From positions 178,350 to 242,349 of the forward strand of contig JAVYIG010002526.1 of assembly GCA_035222895.1 (NCBI GenBank): 64,000 nt of DNA. The letters run 5' to 3'. The DNA is from Strongylocentrotus droebachiensis (lineage: Eukaryota; Echinodermata; Echinoidea; Camarodonta; Strongylocentrotidae). The notes below the pieces were generated by a model, which did not search any database, had not been told where the DNA came from, and saw nothing but the letters and a program-made list of their open reading frames with translations. Below, piece by piece: positions 35,350 through 47,478 of this stretch. Both the position numbers and the translations under genes were made by a program. Positions within the stretch are counted from its first letter, which is position 1; every line of letters begins with the position of its first letter.

Positions 35350-35640
35350 TAAGGAATCTAAAAGATCACGACGTTTCGTATGCTACTGCGATACTTCGTC
35401 AGGTGATAAAAACTATTGTAAGCAAGGGTCTTTTATACTTTACGGGAGGACCGGCGGAGCGGTCTAAAATTCGATCGATAATTGGAACAATAACGCCCAA
35501 TGCCTATTGGTCGACGCACACGGTGATCGACCAATCACCAAGGCCGCTGGTTCGGCCGCTGGTTCGGCTGATGCACCAGGCCTATTGGCCGACGCATACG
35601 GTACTCAACCAATCAACGGGCCGCTGGGATTCCAAAGGAA
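35350..35640 (+). promoter_or_regulatory. Penelope-like terminus and CCAAT-box cluster
   Basis: GACGTTTCGTATGCTACTGC then CTTCGTCAGGTGATAAAAAC resembles the terminal motif of Penelope-like elements. It is followed by a GC-rich block with six CCAAT/ATTGG boxes in about 130 bp, a near-duplicate of CTATTGG(T/C)CGACGCA, and a tandem CCGCTGGTTCGG. This could be a promoter-like terminal repeat of the element or a cellular promoter. No transcript is evident. Confidence 0.35.
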
Positions 35641-36864
35641 CTCAATGACCTAATTTGATTAACATGACGCATATGTTTCGTTCTTTAATATTTGATTTCT
35701 CATTGGTCAATTCATCAGCCTCAATCCGCCAAAAAGTTTTTGCTTCCCGCGCCTGTGAAATGAAATGGAAATGTAACCAAATGTCACCCTCAGTGGCTAA
35801 TCTTGTACAGTCTAAAGTGATCAAACGGTCTATATCACAGAACTGTTACAGTTATTGGTCAGGGGCGTCGCTAGGGAACAAAACGAGTTGGATTGGTTTA
35901 TTTTATATACAGGGAAAGTCCAATTATCTCACTTACAATTGTTAGCTCAAGTCATCAAATGCTTCCTATTTTATTGTAATTTTGCATGTTAAATAGATTT
36001 GGATGTGATATTTTGTATCAACCATGATATGTCCATTTCATAAGCAAAACTAGTTTACGTCTTTTACCTTTTCTTACATGTTTTGATAATAAACGAATCA
36101 CGAACGAAATCAACAGGGAGATCGCCATTCTGATTGGTCAATACATCAAAAGTTATGAATAATTCATGCAGAGCAGTAAAGCCAGAATACAAAAGACCTC
36201 GCGGCTGAAGCCACTCGATCGCGCGTTCACACCGGGTCTCTAGACTCATTTCAGCCGCTAATTGGGGTGGAAAATAGCCAGAATCACGAGGCCTTTTCAA
36301 AAGGCTTTACATCTAAGCGCACTCTGAGCGAAAATTTCTGCGTAGCGTCCAAACTAGCTACGACGGTATTCAGCTGTATTAATGTCGGGAGTCGAGCTAG
36401 TACGGGGTGGCGAGCTCATTTAAATACCCCGTAGTCAGCACTTGCGTCGCCGTGCGAAAAGTCCCTAATGAGAAAAGGGGGAGGGACAAAATGATATCTT
36501 AAAAATATTGTTTTTTTAATGAATTTTCCTACCTCGGTGAACATTCATGGTATGTGGTGAGCTTTTATGTAGATAATTTATTTGCATTTAGAGTGTTTAC
36601 TTTATAGTACAAAAGAAATAATTAGTTATTCTTTGAGGCGTACAATATAAACAACGATTATTTCATTTAAAGATAAGGAAAGTTCCGTTGATGCAGGAAA
36701 GTGGTATAAATGGGTGCATGGTCTTTATGTCCAGGTTCCTTTATTACACATTTCAATGAAAATCGGTGATCAAGTGAAAATGTCTTGATACCGGTCGTCG
36801 CTAAAGCAGGTTTGACCATAATTATTCTGAATCCACGCTGATCTGTTTATTCTCTTTATTTTAG
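35641..36864. other. Spacer with a CpG-rich patch upstream of the death-domain exons
   Basis: No ORF I can support. About 36,190-36,470 is CpG-rich relative to its surroundings and might be a promoter, but the next exon (36,865) starts in an internal phase, so any first exon remains unidentified. Confidence 0.35.
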
Positions 36865-37011
36865 ATCGTTTAGGTCGTCTAACAGGGAATTCATCACCGG
36901 ATCTAACATCCACCCATTCTACGCCTGACCCTACATATGTTTCTACGGTTACAGCATCACTAACAGCGTCTGACCTTGTATCTACATTATCTTCCTCATT
37001 TGACTTAGCAG
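36865..37011 (+). CDS. Cytoplasmic-type exon, Ser/Thr-rich with DPTYVSTV
   Basis: The acceptor is CTTTATTTTAG and the donor G|GTGAGA, giving 147 nt. Only one frame is open, entering with two bases and leaving in phase 1. It encodes RLTGNSSPDLTSTHSTPDPT, then YVSTVTASLTASDLV and a Ser-rich end. DPTYVSTV resembles the DPTYVNT motif in cassette B. The entry phase is the one that follows the transmembrane exons at 1146-1250 and 13,287-13,391. Confidence 0.55.
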
Positions 37012-37149
37012 GTGAGATAAAAGACTCTGGTATGCAGAGAGGATATGAATGAAAGAAGGAATTGGATTGAGTACTTGAAGTACATGAATATGTACGTAAA
37101 TAAGCAAATAATGTGAAATGAACATGTAAAGGAGAAGACAGGTGTGCCG

Positions 37150-37470
37150 GAAGCAGTTTGGGATGGGGGGGGGGGGGCAAACATTCCCAGGGGCTCACCT
37201 TTCAGGGGCAGTGGCGCAATGAGCACAAACGTTTGGGGCAGAAGAAAAATCCGCATCACCACCACTCTTACAAATTAAATGCAGTCTCCGCGAAACGTTT
37301 TTCAAAGTGGAGTATTAACGATCAGGTAGAGTGGAGCATAAAGTGGCATTGGGTCCAGGGGCGGAGCCCCCTGAAGCTCAGGGGTTTTTGTCATTAAATA
37401 ACTGTCAGATAAGCATATTTAGATACCTCATTCGTGACAGTGGCAGTAATAATTGGCGTGGGGTCCAGGG
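37150..37470 (+). repeat. GGGGCAGTGGCG-type element fragment
   Basis: After a poly-G run, the text GGGGCAGTGGCGCAATGAGC and later GGGGTCCAGGGGCGGAGCCC match the family seen at 42,180-43,830. Only fragments are present. Confidence 0.45.
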
Positions 37471-37481
37471 GTTTTAGGCAT

Positions 37482-37766
37482 TTAATCATGTTCAGACGAC
37501 CAGAAGAATTTCATTAGATACAGTATATTGATAGCGATTATGTAAATAACTCTGAAACCATAGTATTTGAGCTCATATAAAAGTATGCCATGATTCACAA
37601 TATCGAAAGCTTTGGAAAGATCCATAAATATCCCGATTCCAAAATGAGTATTTGTTATGGCTTTAATTATTTTGTCCTGTAAATCTATCTTTATGGCCAT
37701 GCCTTGAACCATAGTGCATGGCCTTTCAGATAATTTTTTCCTGTTGGGAACTTGTGGAAAATGCAA
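37482..37766 (-). mobile_element. LINE RT fragment
   Basis: Minus-strand frame with IDLQDKIIKAITNTHFGIG, IFMDLSKAFDIVNHGILLYE and LKYYGFR. This is the RT block around the FxDxxKAFD motif of Jockey/CR1-type LINEs. Flanking RT sequence is lost. Confidence 0.75.
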
Positions 37767-38164
37767 TGAATTATTGATAGTTTAAAAAAAAAAATATTTG
37801 TGTGGACTGCCCCCTACTCTAGCCCCCGCTGCGTACAGTCATGATTCAGTACCATAACAATGGCCTCGCAACTGTGAGGCCCAAAATTCAAAACCGTGTC
37901 AATGTGCTATGTTAGTGCCCTTTCGTGAGGCATCAATCCTCATTACTGTCAGTTATGACTTAAGGACGTAGGTCCCGTAGTTGATATGCTTAGCAGTATA
38001 CACATGCTTTAGCAGTCACGCAAAACAAACACTCGCAAATTATTATTCAATACAATCTGATAATGTATACTATTATTTAGATATATTAGGAATAAATCAT
38101 TGTCAAAATTATTCCATGAATTGGGGTAAAAAAAATTATTCCACCTTTATGACCAACAGAGTAC

Positions 38165-38310
38165 ATAAACGTTCGCATCCTACCGGGTACCCATTTAACA
38201 CCTGCGTGGAGAGTAAAACATGTAGAATAAGGACTTGCCAGAGGTGGTTAGTGCCGGGCTGGGATTTGTGATCTACAGCCCAGTGACTTATCCATTAAAC
38301 ACCTCTACAG
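38165..38310 (-). mobile_element. SINE-like repeat fragment
   Basis: Contains CGGGTACCCATTTAACACCT and GTGCCGGGCTGGGATTTGTG, a text common in interspersed repeats of marine invertebrates. Read on the minus strand it has a degenerate tRNA-like B box. It lies in the intron of the death-domain exons. Confidence 0.4.
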
Positions 38311-38511
38311 GGGTTAAAACTTAGGAATAAATTAGTATTGCCTAAATTTATCTCTTATTCTCCAAAGGGCAAAGGGACTGAAAAGTGATATGTGCTATAC
38401 AAGTTATGGTTATTAGTATATGTATTATTATTACAATATTATATTATTATTTATATAATGGGGATAATTGCAATAATCCTCACCTTTTTCTTTCCTTTCC
38501 CCACAGCTCAG

Positions 38512-38792
38512 AAACTGTCGATATGGCATCCGTTACAGAAAGACAAATATTATGTCTTTCTACACAAATTCATCCAAGTCGTTACAGTTCTTTCTGCACT
38601 CATCTGGGCATTACTAATGCGATCTACGACGGCGTGAAAATGAAGCATCTGAACGACATCCCTTCTTCCTTGGTCGAAATACTCAACTCATGGAAATCAA
38701 ATGGAGGGCTTCTCTGGCAGCTTGACAATGCTCTAATAGCAGCAGAATGTTCTAATCTGATATATACCTACAAAGACCCTCCACAATTGTAG
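38512..38792 (+). CDS. Terminal exon encoding a death domain
   Basis: Using the CAGCTCAG acceptor, the exon enters with two bases and joins 36,865-37,011 in frame (LA-E-TVDMASV). It encodes about 90 residues: VTERQILCLSTQIHPSRYSS, HLGITNAIYDGVKMKHLND, SLVEILNSWKSNGGLLWQLD, NALIAAECSNLI, and then stops with TAG. Length, the LGI...I pattern, the conserved W in helix 4-5 (LNSWKSNGG) and the LxxALxxAE helix fit the death-domain fold, which mediates homotypic assembly in receptor and adaptor signalling. No other domain is visible. Confidence 0.7.
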
Positions 38793-38867
38793 GAGTTGCT
38801 TAGTTCTAGGTAGTAAAATGTATTATGTAGGGGCAGGGGTTCTCAGACTTTGTTTTTGACAGTCCAT

Positions 38868-39048
38868 GGCCCTGTTGCATACACTCTTAGCATTGCTGGT
38901 AACTTGCCCTTCATGGTAAATTCTGTGGAAGCCTTGATTTGATTGGCTTTTGAGTGATGATGACACGGTATTTGATAATATTTTGGCAAAGTTACCATTT
39001 GTGGTAAGTTTGTGGTAAATTTGTGGTAAGTTTTATGCAATAAGGCCC
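38868..39048. mobile_element. Small MITE
   Basis: GGCCCTGTTGCATA at the left is inverted at the right (TATGCAATAAGGCCC). Inside is a triplicated TTTGTGGTAA run. 181 bp, downstream of the death-domain stop. Confidence 0.6.
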
Positions 39049-40010
39049 AGTTGTGATTTCCATGAAAGCTAAAACGTCCGAAATGTGTGATGTCATTTGT
39101 GCGAAAATTCTTATGGTGATTTCAATACGTCAAATGAAGTAGAGCAGTGTGCTATTAATCGCTGGAAAGCCGGACATGACTCGAACATGAAAATAAGTTG
39201 GTTTAAATAGAAGCAAAACATTGAGAGAGGCAGGTCAGTGACAGTTTTAAGGAAATAAATAAATAAGAAAGTTATTAAGTCTGAAGGCGCGATGAATCAA
39301 CACAAATTGACAACTTTTTATTTGTATGAAAGTAGAAAATGAGAGAAATAGAAAGACAAAAGTTATAAATAAATCCGACAAACAATTAGAGAGTTTTGAA
39401 TGTTTGAAATGTGACATTACTGATCTATGCGAATCTATATATATATTTCTGTTTTTCCCCTGAGTACCTTCTTCCTTAGAACGCTAATCAAAATATATTA
39501 TGGGCGGCACATTGTTAAAAGTCCTCTACAAAAATGTCCTCCAGAGTTGTTCATTTTGTACATTTACTTAGTCATTTTGTGTGTAGAAACCAAATAACAA
39601 ATTTGTCATGCACTTGGTCACAATAACGATGGAGATTAAGCCAAATTGAAGTTTACATACGTATAGTGATTACAACATAAACAAAAAATATAAACAATTC
39701 ATATTTTGTCCGATTGTATGCAAACTTTCATCATTCTGCTTTTCTGATTTCTCTGCTTTCTTTTTATAGTAGTTTACTATTAAGGTTAGGTCTTCCTCTG
39801 ATAAATTTGCATTTTTCGATAGTCCATGATAATCATATAAAGTCAAGTTAATTGTTGAGAGGGAATAATGTTTTTAAAGATGTATTTGTATTTCTTGTAA
39901 TGTTATCATGTATAGTGATGCAATACAATACTATACCGAATATATTTGGTTTGGAACCCTGTATGTTAAAGATTTATACATATTTTATTCATTACTAGGA
40001 ACATAGTATA
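39049..40010. other. Gene-free spacer
   Basis: AT-rich. I see no ORF, exon or recognisable element. AATAAATAAATAA near 39,254 could be the poly(A) signal for the death-domain exon. Confidence 0.4.
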
Positions 40011-40748
40011 CAGTGCGTCCCAGATAAAACGAAACCGAGAATTATCGATGTTTTATCATAACTTAATCACAATTATAATTGATAAATTACACATATTTGG
40101 AAAGCTTAGATCCTCCTCTTTCGTTTGATGCAGTCGTTTGGCGGGTGGTATCTGAATTTCAAAGAGAAAATCACATTTCTAAAAAGTTGAGTTTCTGCCC
40201 TTTTATATGACACCTCATTCAGGAGAAATGAGCTAGGAATAACAAAGTTCTGTTTGTTTAAAGTAGTGCTTGCATTTCCATAATTTAATTAAACGAATTC
40301 GTTTTCACTGGCTGCCTGCCGTATCAACAAACGAAACGGAGTTAAGTCTTTTGTCAATTCTGCTTTTTGCTACGGCAGGCAGCCAGTGAAAACGAATTTG
40401 TTTGCTAAAATTATGAAAATTTAAGGGCTACTTTAAACAAACAGAACTTTGTCATTCCTTGCTCATTTTTCCTGATTGAGGTGTCATATGAAAGGGCAGA
40501 AACTCAACTTTCTAGAAATGTGATTTTCTCTTTGAAATTCAGATACCGCCCGCCAAACGACTTTTCGGTTTCCTCTCTTCAAATTGATTTTAATCACTCA
40601 TGCGTGAAATATGCATCATATTGAGTTGCATCAAATGAAAGAAGAGGATCTAAGCTTTCCAAATATGTGTCATTTATTTATTATAAATGTGATTAAGTTA
40701 TGATAAAACATCTATAATTCTCGGGTTCGTTTTTTCTGCGACGCACTG
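40011..40748. mobile_element. Palindromic mariner-type MITE, copy 3
   Basis: CAGTGCGTCCCAGATAAAAC at the left, inverted at the right, with TA flanks. Same long-arm family as 2925-3806. The central hairpin has lost one half (only the AACGAAACGGAGTTAAGTC side remains). Confidence 0.85.
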
Positions 40749-40984
40749 TATAATGTGTTAGAATTTTTTTACATTTCATTAATGATTTACATTACTAACA
40801 TGGGAGCAGTGACCATTTTTCAAAACCCGTATTTTTGTCCTTTCCTTTTTAATGTACATGTTGGGGGTATTTATACATAATTATCGTTTTCTGTATGTAG
40901 CTTAACAAAAAAAAAACAGTACACATTCCTTATACAGTACTATTTTAAGTATTATTTTGTAATATAGAGATGATTTCTTACTTT

Positions 40985-41230
40985 TTATGCCTCCGCTACA
41001 AAGTAGCCGAAGTCATTATGTTTTCGTTTTCGTCTGTACGTCCCGTTCTCGTGATCGCGTTATCTCAAGAATCGATTGATGGTTTACCGCCAAACTTGGG
41101 TCATGTATATACCTTTCCGAGCAAATGAACTGATTAGATTTTGGAGCCATGAGATCAAAGATCAAAGGGTCATACATGAATTTCGAAAAATAGCTTGTAA
41201 TCACGATATCTTGATAATCTGTTAATAGAT
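40985..41230. repeat. Interspersed CTACAAAGTAGC repeat
   Basis: Starts with the self-complementary GCTACAAAGTAGC, followed by GTCTGTACGTCCCGTTCTCG and a stretch typical of widely dispersed, non-coding invertebrate repeats. The family is not named. Confidence 0.4.
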
Positions 41231-41734
41231 TACGATCAAAATTGAATTTTTAATTGCTTCGGTTTTGGTTTGTAAAATTGCTCTTTGGCGGAAGCATCAT
41301 TTTCGACTGCGCGCAGTCGAAGTTCCATCTAGTTACTTATATTTTGGTCTTTCTGAAATTATATCAATTTGCAAGTAATTTTTATATTCAGATTGATTCT
41401 GTTGATATGGTTGTAATAACATTTCCAAGTCGAGCTGTTTGGAATATCATAAGATCTTTACATGTTTGCATTTTGTCATTCTCTGTAAATGTCTTTTTTT
41501 TCTTAATTAAAAGGACATCACACATTTTAATTCTTGTCGCAAACCCCGTTCTTGATCAAACCTGTTATTTGTATTCACTCCATCATCTGTAATGTGCACT
41601 GCATGCGAAATATTTTTTAAATTTAGATATGACGCTGTAAACCGCCACGGTTATTTTTACATGAATGTTAATGAATGGCAACTGCTCGCAACAAAGGTCC
41701 TATGCGTTTTCAGTGAGCCTTTTGTCATAAGCAG

Positions 41735-41860
41735 GGGCGATGATCCATTGGGGGGGGGGGGGGGGGGGGGGACACGTCCCCCTCATATATATATATATTT
41801 TTTTTTTTTTTTTGGGGGGGGGGGGGAAATCCCCCCCCCCCAGAAAATTTGAAAAAGTGC
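41735..41860. repeat. Poly-G/poly-T/poly-C simple sequence
   Basis: Runs of G (about 41,751-41,771), (TA)n, T, G and C in succession. The CAGGGGCGATGATCC just before resembles a hAT-type terminus. Confidence 0.6.
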
Positions 41861-42181
41861 CCCAAAAGTGTATATAGAAAATACTGACTAAAGACTGACA
41901 CAAATTAGAGGATCTGGAGGGCTCAAGATTGCAGCGTAAAGACAAATACAAATCCCAAAGTCTTCTCGCTCGGTAGCTATGCTCCCTCGCATAATATCCT
42001 TCAAAGTTCAAGTAAATATTTCTAGAAAACTGAAGTGTGAAAAAAGTAGGCCTATATTGTTTGTAATTATACTATAGTTTTGCTAAGGAATGTAAATGTT
42101 TTGATACAACAAAACTCCAAACCCTGTGAGGGGGTAGTCACTTCCGTCACCTTCACCCCTCTCGTTCACTTTACTCCCTCG

Positions 42182-42791
42182 CACTGGCGTAATGATGGGG
42201 GGAGGGGGAGGGGGGCAGTTGCCCCCCTAGTGAAATTCAAACGTTATTCATTTCTAATTCGATACCAGTGATTTACAAATGTTGCTGAAATGACATGGTT
42301 CTGCTCCCTAGACCCCACTAGGGCCCTAAGGCGGGCCCCTTGATACTAATGTGGCTGTAATTAAATGCTTCAAAAACCTGAGCTTCCGGGGGATCTGCCC
42401 ACTGGTCCCCAAGGCAAAGGGCCCTAAGGCAGCCCCTTGGATGCTCATCTGATCGTAATGTAATGCCTAAAATACTGGGGGAAACGCCCCATTTACCCCA
42501 CTCTAATTAGTGCCCTTCATGCCAGTGTCACAAATCTGCTCATCCGACCGTAATTAAATGCCTAAAACCCCTGGCCTCATGGGGCTACAGCCCTTCACAC
42601 CAGCCGGGGCTTTGCTCCTGGACCCAACGCCAATTTAGGCTCCACTTGCTTCGCTCGCTTTGCTCTGCCTGATTGTAAATACTTTAGCCCCCCCCCCCCC
42701 CTCATTGAAAAACGTTCCGCGGGGCCTGTAAGAGTGGGATGATGCGGATTTCTTTTTCTGCCCCCAAATCTTTTTGGTCATTACGCCACTG
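42182..42791. mobile_element. hAT-like non-autonomous element
   Basis: CACTGGCGTAATGA at the left is inverted at the right (TCATTACGCCACTG). The flanks ACTCCCTCG and CACCCTCTC may be a decayed 8-bp target duplication. The interior is repetitive (GGCCCTAAGGC blocks, CTTCGCTCGCTTTGCTC) and has no ORF. Part of it recurs at 43,545-43,835. Confidence 0.55.
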
Positions 42792-42797
42792 CACCCT

Positions 42798-43544
42798 CTC
42801 CACTTTCAAAAGTGCCATTTTGCTTCTAATAAATGTCCTCTCTCTTGTGAAAAGTGCCCCCTTTTTTCTTTCTCCATAACATGTTCCCCTTATTCAAAGC
42901 GACTTAATTAAAGCCCCTTTTCTTAAAAATTCACTAAAGCTTGCTCGCTGCGCTCGCTCCAATTCATAGTTGGAATAATTATCTTTCTTATAAAAGGTGT
43001 TTTTAGTCTTTTACGGTTGTGCATTATACTTATCAAGATTTGTTTTTAATCCTCTTTATATGATGTCATTTTTTGCACTGCGACCTCACAGATCTCAAAA
43101 TGTTTAGATCGCTCTCTCGATCGCTTAATATTCAGACCACCCAACTCCACTGCAAAGTATGATGCCTTAATAAGCAGTATCTTGGACCACATGTTAATAG
43201 GTAAACAATATTGATATCATCCCTGATAATGTAATCACATTTTAGCAATGAAAGGATTTCTGATGTCTATAATTGGTAAATGTTTGCTTTGTGGTCTCAA
43301 TTTGTAGGTGCCTCTTTTTTCTAGAAAGTGCCCTTTTGTATGCCCCCACTTTGGAAGACGTTCATCCGTCCCTGTTATCCTGATGTCAATGGGTACCTGA
43401 TACGCTTGTGTACCAGTTACTTTGGCGGCTCAGTTAAAACAGGGCAATAAAGTCTAAGCGCCAGAAGCATCACAATGTGACGATTATGAACTTTAATATA
43501 AGAAGCCATTATTACACTAAGGTTCTGGTTGTATCTTGGTGTAT
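42798..43544. repeat. 0.75-kb direct repeat, copy 1
   Basis: From CACTTTCAAAAGTGCC to GGTTCTGGTTGTATCTTGG. It is collinear with 44,660-45,394. Shared landmarks are GCTCGCTGCGCTCGCTCC, TTAGTCTTTTACGGTTGTGC and TGATACGCTTGTGTAC. Non-coding. Confidence 0.8.
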
Positions 43545-44079
43545 AGGGCCCTAATGCAGCCCCTGGGATGCTCACCCGACCGAAAATAAATGCCTAAAAC
43601 CCCTATGCCTCATGGGGCTACGCCCCTTCACCCCCGCCGGGGCTTAGCCCCTTGACCCCACGCTAATTTAGGCTCCTCTTGCTTCACTCGCTTTGCTCTA
43701 CCTGATCTTAAATACTTAGCCCTCCCCCCATTTTGAAAAAAGTTCCGTGGGGCCTGCATGTAACATGCAAGAGTGGGATGATGCGGATTTTTCGTATGCC
43801 CCAAAATGTTTCCGCTCATTACGCGACCGTTCCCTCGTCCCTCGCATTTCGCCCCCCCCCCCCCAGTCATAAGATACAGAAATGTAAAGCGATGTGAAGT
43901 GTACTTTTTACGTCATTTTAAAAATCCAGCCGCGTTGTACCACTGCAAACATGAACGAGTCATTATGAATGTAAGGAGTGCATGCGCAAGTTATTCATCT
44001 CAGTGTTTGCAAAGCAAATCTTGTAGCCAGTTTGTGTTCGATGTCTCTCATAAATGATGCATCAGATATCTTAAAGTTC

Positions 44080-44659
44080 CCCCTTTGACATAGGAAAACT
44101 GCCCCCCTTTTCTTCGAATGAAGTGTACCCTATTTTTGTTCATAAGAGCCTCTTTACTTTCTCATTAATGTCTCTCATTACATTTGATAAATGTCCCCTT
44201 TAAACAATAATTATTATACGTTTCCTTTTTCCTTTAACAATTGACCGTTTTTCTGAGCACTAAGTGCCCTTTTCATCTCTGATAAGTGCCCTTTGTCAGG
44301 TACAAGAAATGACTTTACCACTGATATTTGCCCCTATTCAAATCTGAGAGGTGCATGTTTTTCTTTGACAAGTGCCCCTATTTCAGTTCTAATAAGTGCC
44401 CTTTTCCTTGTGATAAGGGCCCCTTTCCCTTCTCATAAATGCACCTGTTCACCCCTAAGTAATGGCCTTATCAAAATCTTATAAGTGCCCCTTTTCCTTT
44501 TTAGAAAGAGCCCCTTTTCATTTTTTGATGAGTGCCGCTGTTATTTTCAAACGTTCCCTTATTCCATTTTAATAGTTTCCCCTTTCCCTTCTCACAAATG
44601 CCCCTTTTCATCTCTGATAAGTTCCCTTTTACCTTTAAAAAAAAAAAATATGAGCCCCT
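44080..44659 (+). repeat. Degenerate GTGCCCCTTTT minisatellite
   Basis: About 20 loose copies of a roughly 30-bp unit, consensus near TGATAAGTGCCCCTTTTCC. Further copies occur at 42,800-42,900 and 52,820-53,010. The Pro/Phe/Ser-rich ORFs over it are artefacts. Confidence 0.75.
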
Positions 44660-45394
44660 TTCTACTTTCAAAAGTGCCCTTTTGCTTTCTAATAAATGTC
44701 CTATCTCTTGTGAAAAGTGCCCCTTTTCCTTTCTCCATAACTTGTGCCCCTAATTTAAAGCGACTTGATTAAAGCCCCTTTCCCTTAGTTTCCACTAAAG
44801 CTTATTCACTGCGCTCGCTCCCATTTATAGTTGGAACAATTATCTTTGTTATAAAAGAGGTTTTTAGTCTTTTACGGTTGTGCCTTATACTTATCAGGAT
44901 TTGTTTTTAATCTTCTTTATATGATGAAATTTTTGCACTGCGGCCTCACAGAACTCAACATGTTTGCTCGCTCTCTCGATCGCTTAATATTCAGACCATC
45001 ACACCCAAATGCAAAGTATGATGCTTAAGAAGAATCTTGGACCATATGTTAATAGATAAACAAATATTGATAACATCCCTGATAATGTAATCACAATTTA
45101 AACAATGGAAGGATTTCTGATGTCTATAATTGGTTAATTTTTTCTTTGTGGTCTCTATTTTTAGGTGCCCCTTCTAGAAAGTGCCCTTTTTGATGCCCCC
45201 ACATTGGAAGATGCTCTGCCGCCCCTGTTATCCAGATGTCAATGGGTACCTGATACGCTTGTGTACTAGTTATTTTGGCGGCTCAATTAAAACAGGGCAA
45301 TAATGTCTAAGCGCCATATGAACGTTACAGTGTGACCATTAATAACTTATAAGAATCCAGTATTACACAAGGGTTCTGGTTGTATATTAATGTT
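44660..45394. repeat. 0.74-kb direct repeat, copy 2
   Basis: Collinear with 42,798-43,544 (offset about 1.86 kb), with scattered substitutions and small indels. It indicates an older segmental duplication of this repeat block. Confidence 0.8.
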
Positions 45395-47478
45395 TATAAG
45401 GGAAGGTTTCTTTTAGCGTATCGGAATGGGTGCAAAGTGCATTGTTGAAGGCTCGAGATGGTAGAACACTCAGCCTGTAATCGAGACTACATGTGCTATG
45501 ATACAAAATGGTTTAGTACATGCTGCTTTGACCTAACATATTTTTCGTACATCGTGAGATACCCTTCCGAAGTTTTCTGCATGTGGATAACAATGATTTT
45601 TTCTTAGTAGAATGGGATGGATGGAAATCGATCAAAAATGTTTGAACCAGTACAAACCAGTTGAATTCGGTTTGGTACACGTTTAAGATACATACCGGAA
45701 CCTGTAGAACAATGGTGAGATGTGAGTTGATAAAACAACGGGATGCTCTGTAGCACGGTCAGCTATTTGTCTTTGCCTACCAATCTATTTTAACGGACCA
45801 CAATTTGGAACGAAGTCGGTTCTTCTCTGGTGACGTCACACGATCAAATTTGATTTTTACTCTGTAAAAACCCAATAGACCTGTTTACTAACTTATTCAA
45901 ATTTTATACAGAATTTTTAAACAAAGGTTGTTCTTGATATAAAAAAAGCTTGCCTGATGCGTGCTCGACATAGCAACAAGTTTTGTATGGAGTCTGAATT
46001 CCAAGTATATTGTAGTTCATTCATTAACATGTTAATGGAATAGCTCGTCACTTAGTCAATAGGAAAGTTAGTAAACCGGTCTATTATATATCCTTCCCAC
46101 ACACACACAAGCACACCCACACGAAACTAGCAAACACGCACCTATTCACTCTCACCCACCAACCAACTATTTCATTTGGGTTTATGGGTATCCTACTGCT
46201 GTGAAAAATTACCTGCTGGGCGAGATTTGCCATACGGCCAGTTAATGAAAAGAAGAAAATAATTATGCGACTATAGTATCTTTCCAGTTTGAGGAAACTC
46301 ATCCTTCCAGTAAAACTATCCTATACACTTCCTGTCCACTAAGCCGAACATCTAACTACCTTTCCGACAATTAACTTCTCACTTAATGTAAACTATTATT
46401 GAATTGAAATGGTATCTATCATACAATCAACACGACAGCCTAAGTGCTGAATTGCATGGAGTTTGCATAGTAAAACCACACATTCTTTTGTTTAAAACAA
46501 ACATTTCAGTATACAAGACAATGAAGGGGGAACAGATAGTGAGTAAGAGAGAGAGAGAGAGAGAGAGAGGGGAGAGAGAGGGAAAGGAGAGACGAGACAG
46601 AAAGGAGAGAAGGAGAATCGATATCGAGGCGTTAATTGATTAACAAACTAATCATGGATTACCGATTCTTGACACAAAGACTTCGTGGAGGTATGTTAGG
46701 ATAGTTGTATGAAGGGCAATTGTCTGAAGGTAACATTACCTGGGATAAAGGGGTACCTTTCTTTGATTTGAAGATAAACTATACCATTAATTAGGATAAT
46801 TAACATCTTTAAATGTGAGACATTGGATGTTCTTTTCACTGGTTTATGACAAAACGATATCAGAGACCATATGCCGTATTGAAATTCAATATCAACAACC
46901 CACTTCTTTAATTAATTAATTAATTCAAACGCAAGAAATAACTTGATCCCTGTCACCTCATTTCAGTGTAGTTTGACTTACAAGCACCATATTTATACTT
47001 ATACGCACCCACACCCACACACATACGCTTACAAAGACAGCGTAAAAACCAACTACAATTTGTATAAAGCAATACAAGTGACCCCTCCTTGAAGGTTGAA
47101 AGACAAGAATGGAATACATGTATCTAAATAGGCACATTGTAAGAAAGCCTTTATGAACAAATTAAAATGAAGTTTTGATTATTGATTGAAATAATGAAAA
47201 ATTCAAACTTCTTACTGTAAATCATGCTGACTAGGCCAGCGAAAGTTTGAGCTAAAGCCGATCAAAATAAGATTGTTCTGAATTCATAACACGATAGCAA
47301 CTACTTTCGAAAAATCAACCTAAGGCAATTTAAATAGCCTTGTGCGTTACCTATTGAATGTCAAACACAAATTGTCAACTCTGTGACCATGCATTTTGAC
47401 GTAAGCGAGGAATAAGTTCCTATAATTACTAGGTTCTTTACTAAATAAAATGCTTGTAAGTCATTTGTATGGGTGGTC
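45395..47478. other. Gene-free spacer with one MITE and a GA microsatellite
   Basis: Holds a small TIR element (45,882-46,085, listed separately) and (GA)n at about 46,548-46,585. Otherwise I see nothing supportable. Confidence 0.45.
45882..46085. mobile_element. Small MITE
   Basis: ATAGACCTGTTTACTAACTT at the left is inverted at the right (AAGTTAGTAAACCGGTCTAT), with about 200 bp between the outer ends. No ORF. Confidence 0.6.

Noticed and set aside
44293..44772. Pro/Phe-rich ORFs with CPF periodicity
   Set aside because: Produced by the GTGCCCC satellite; no start context or homology.
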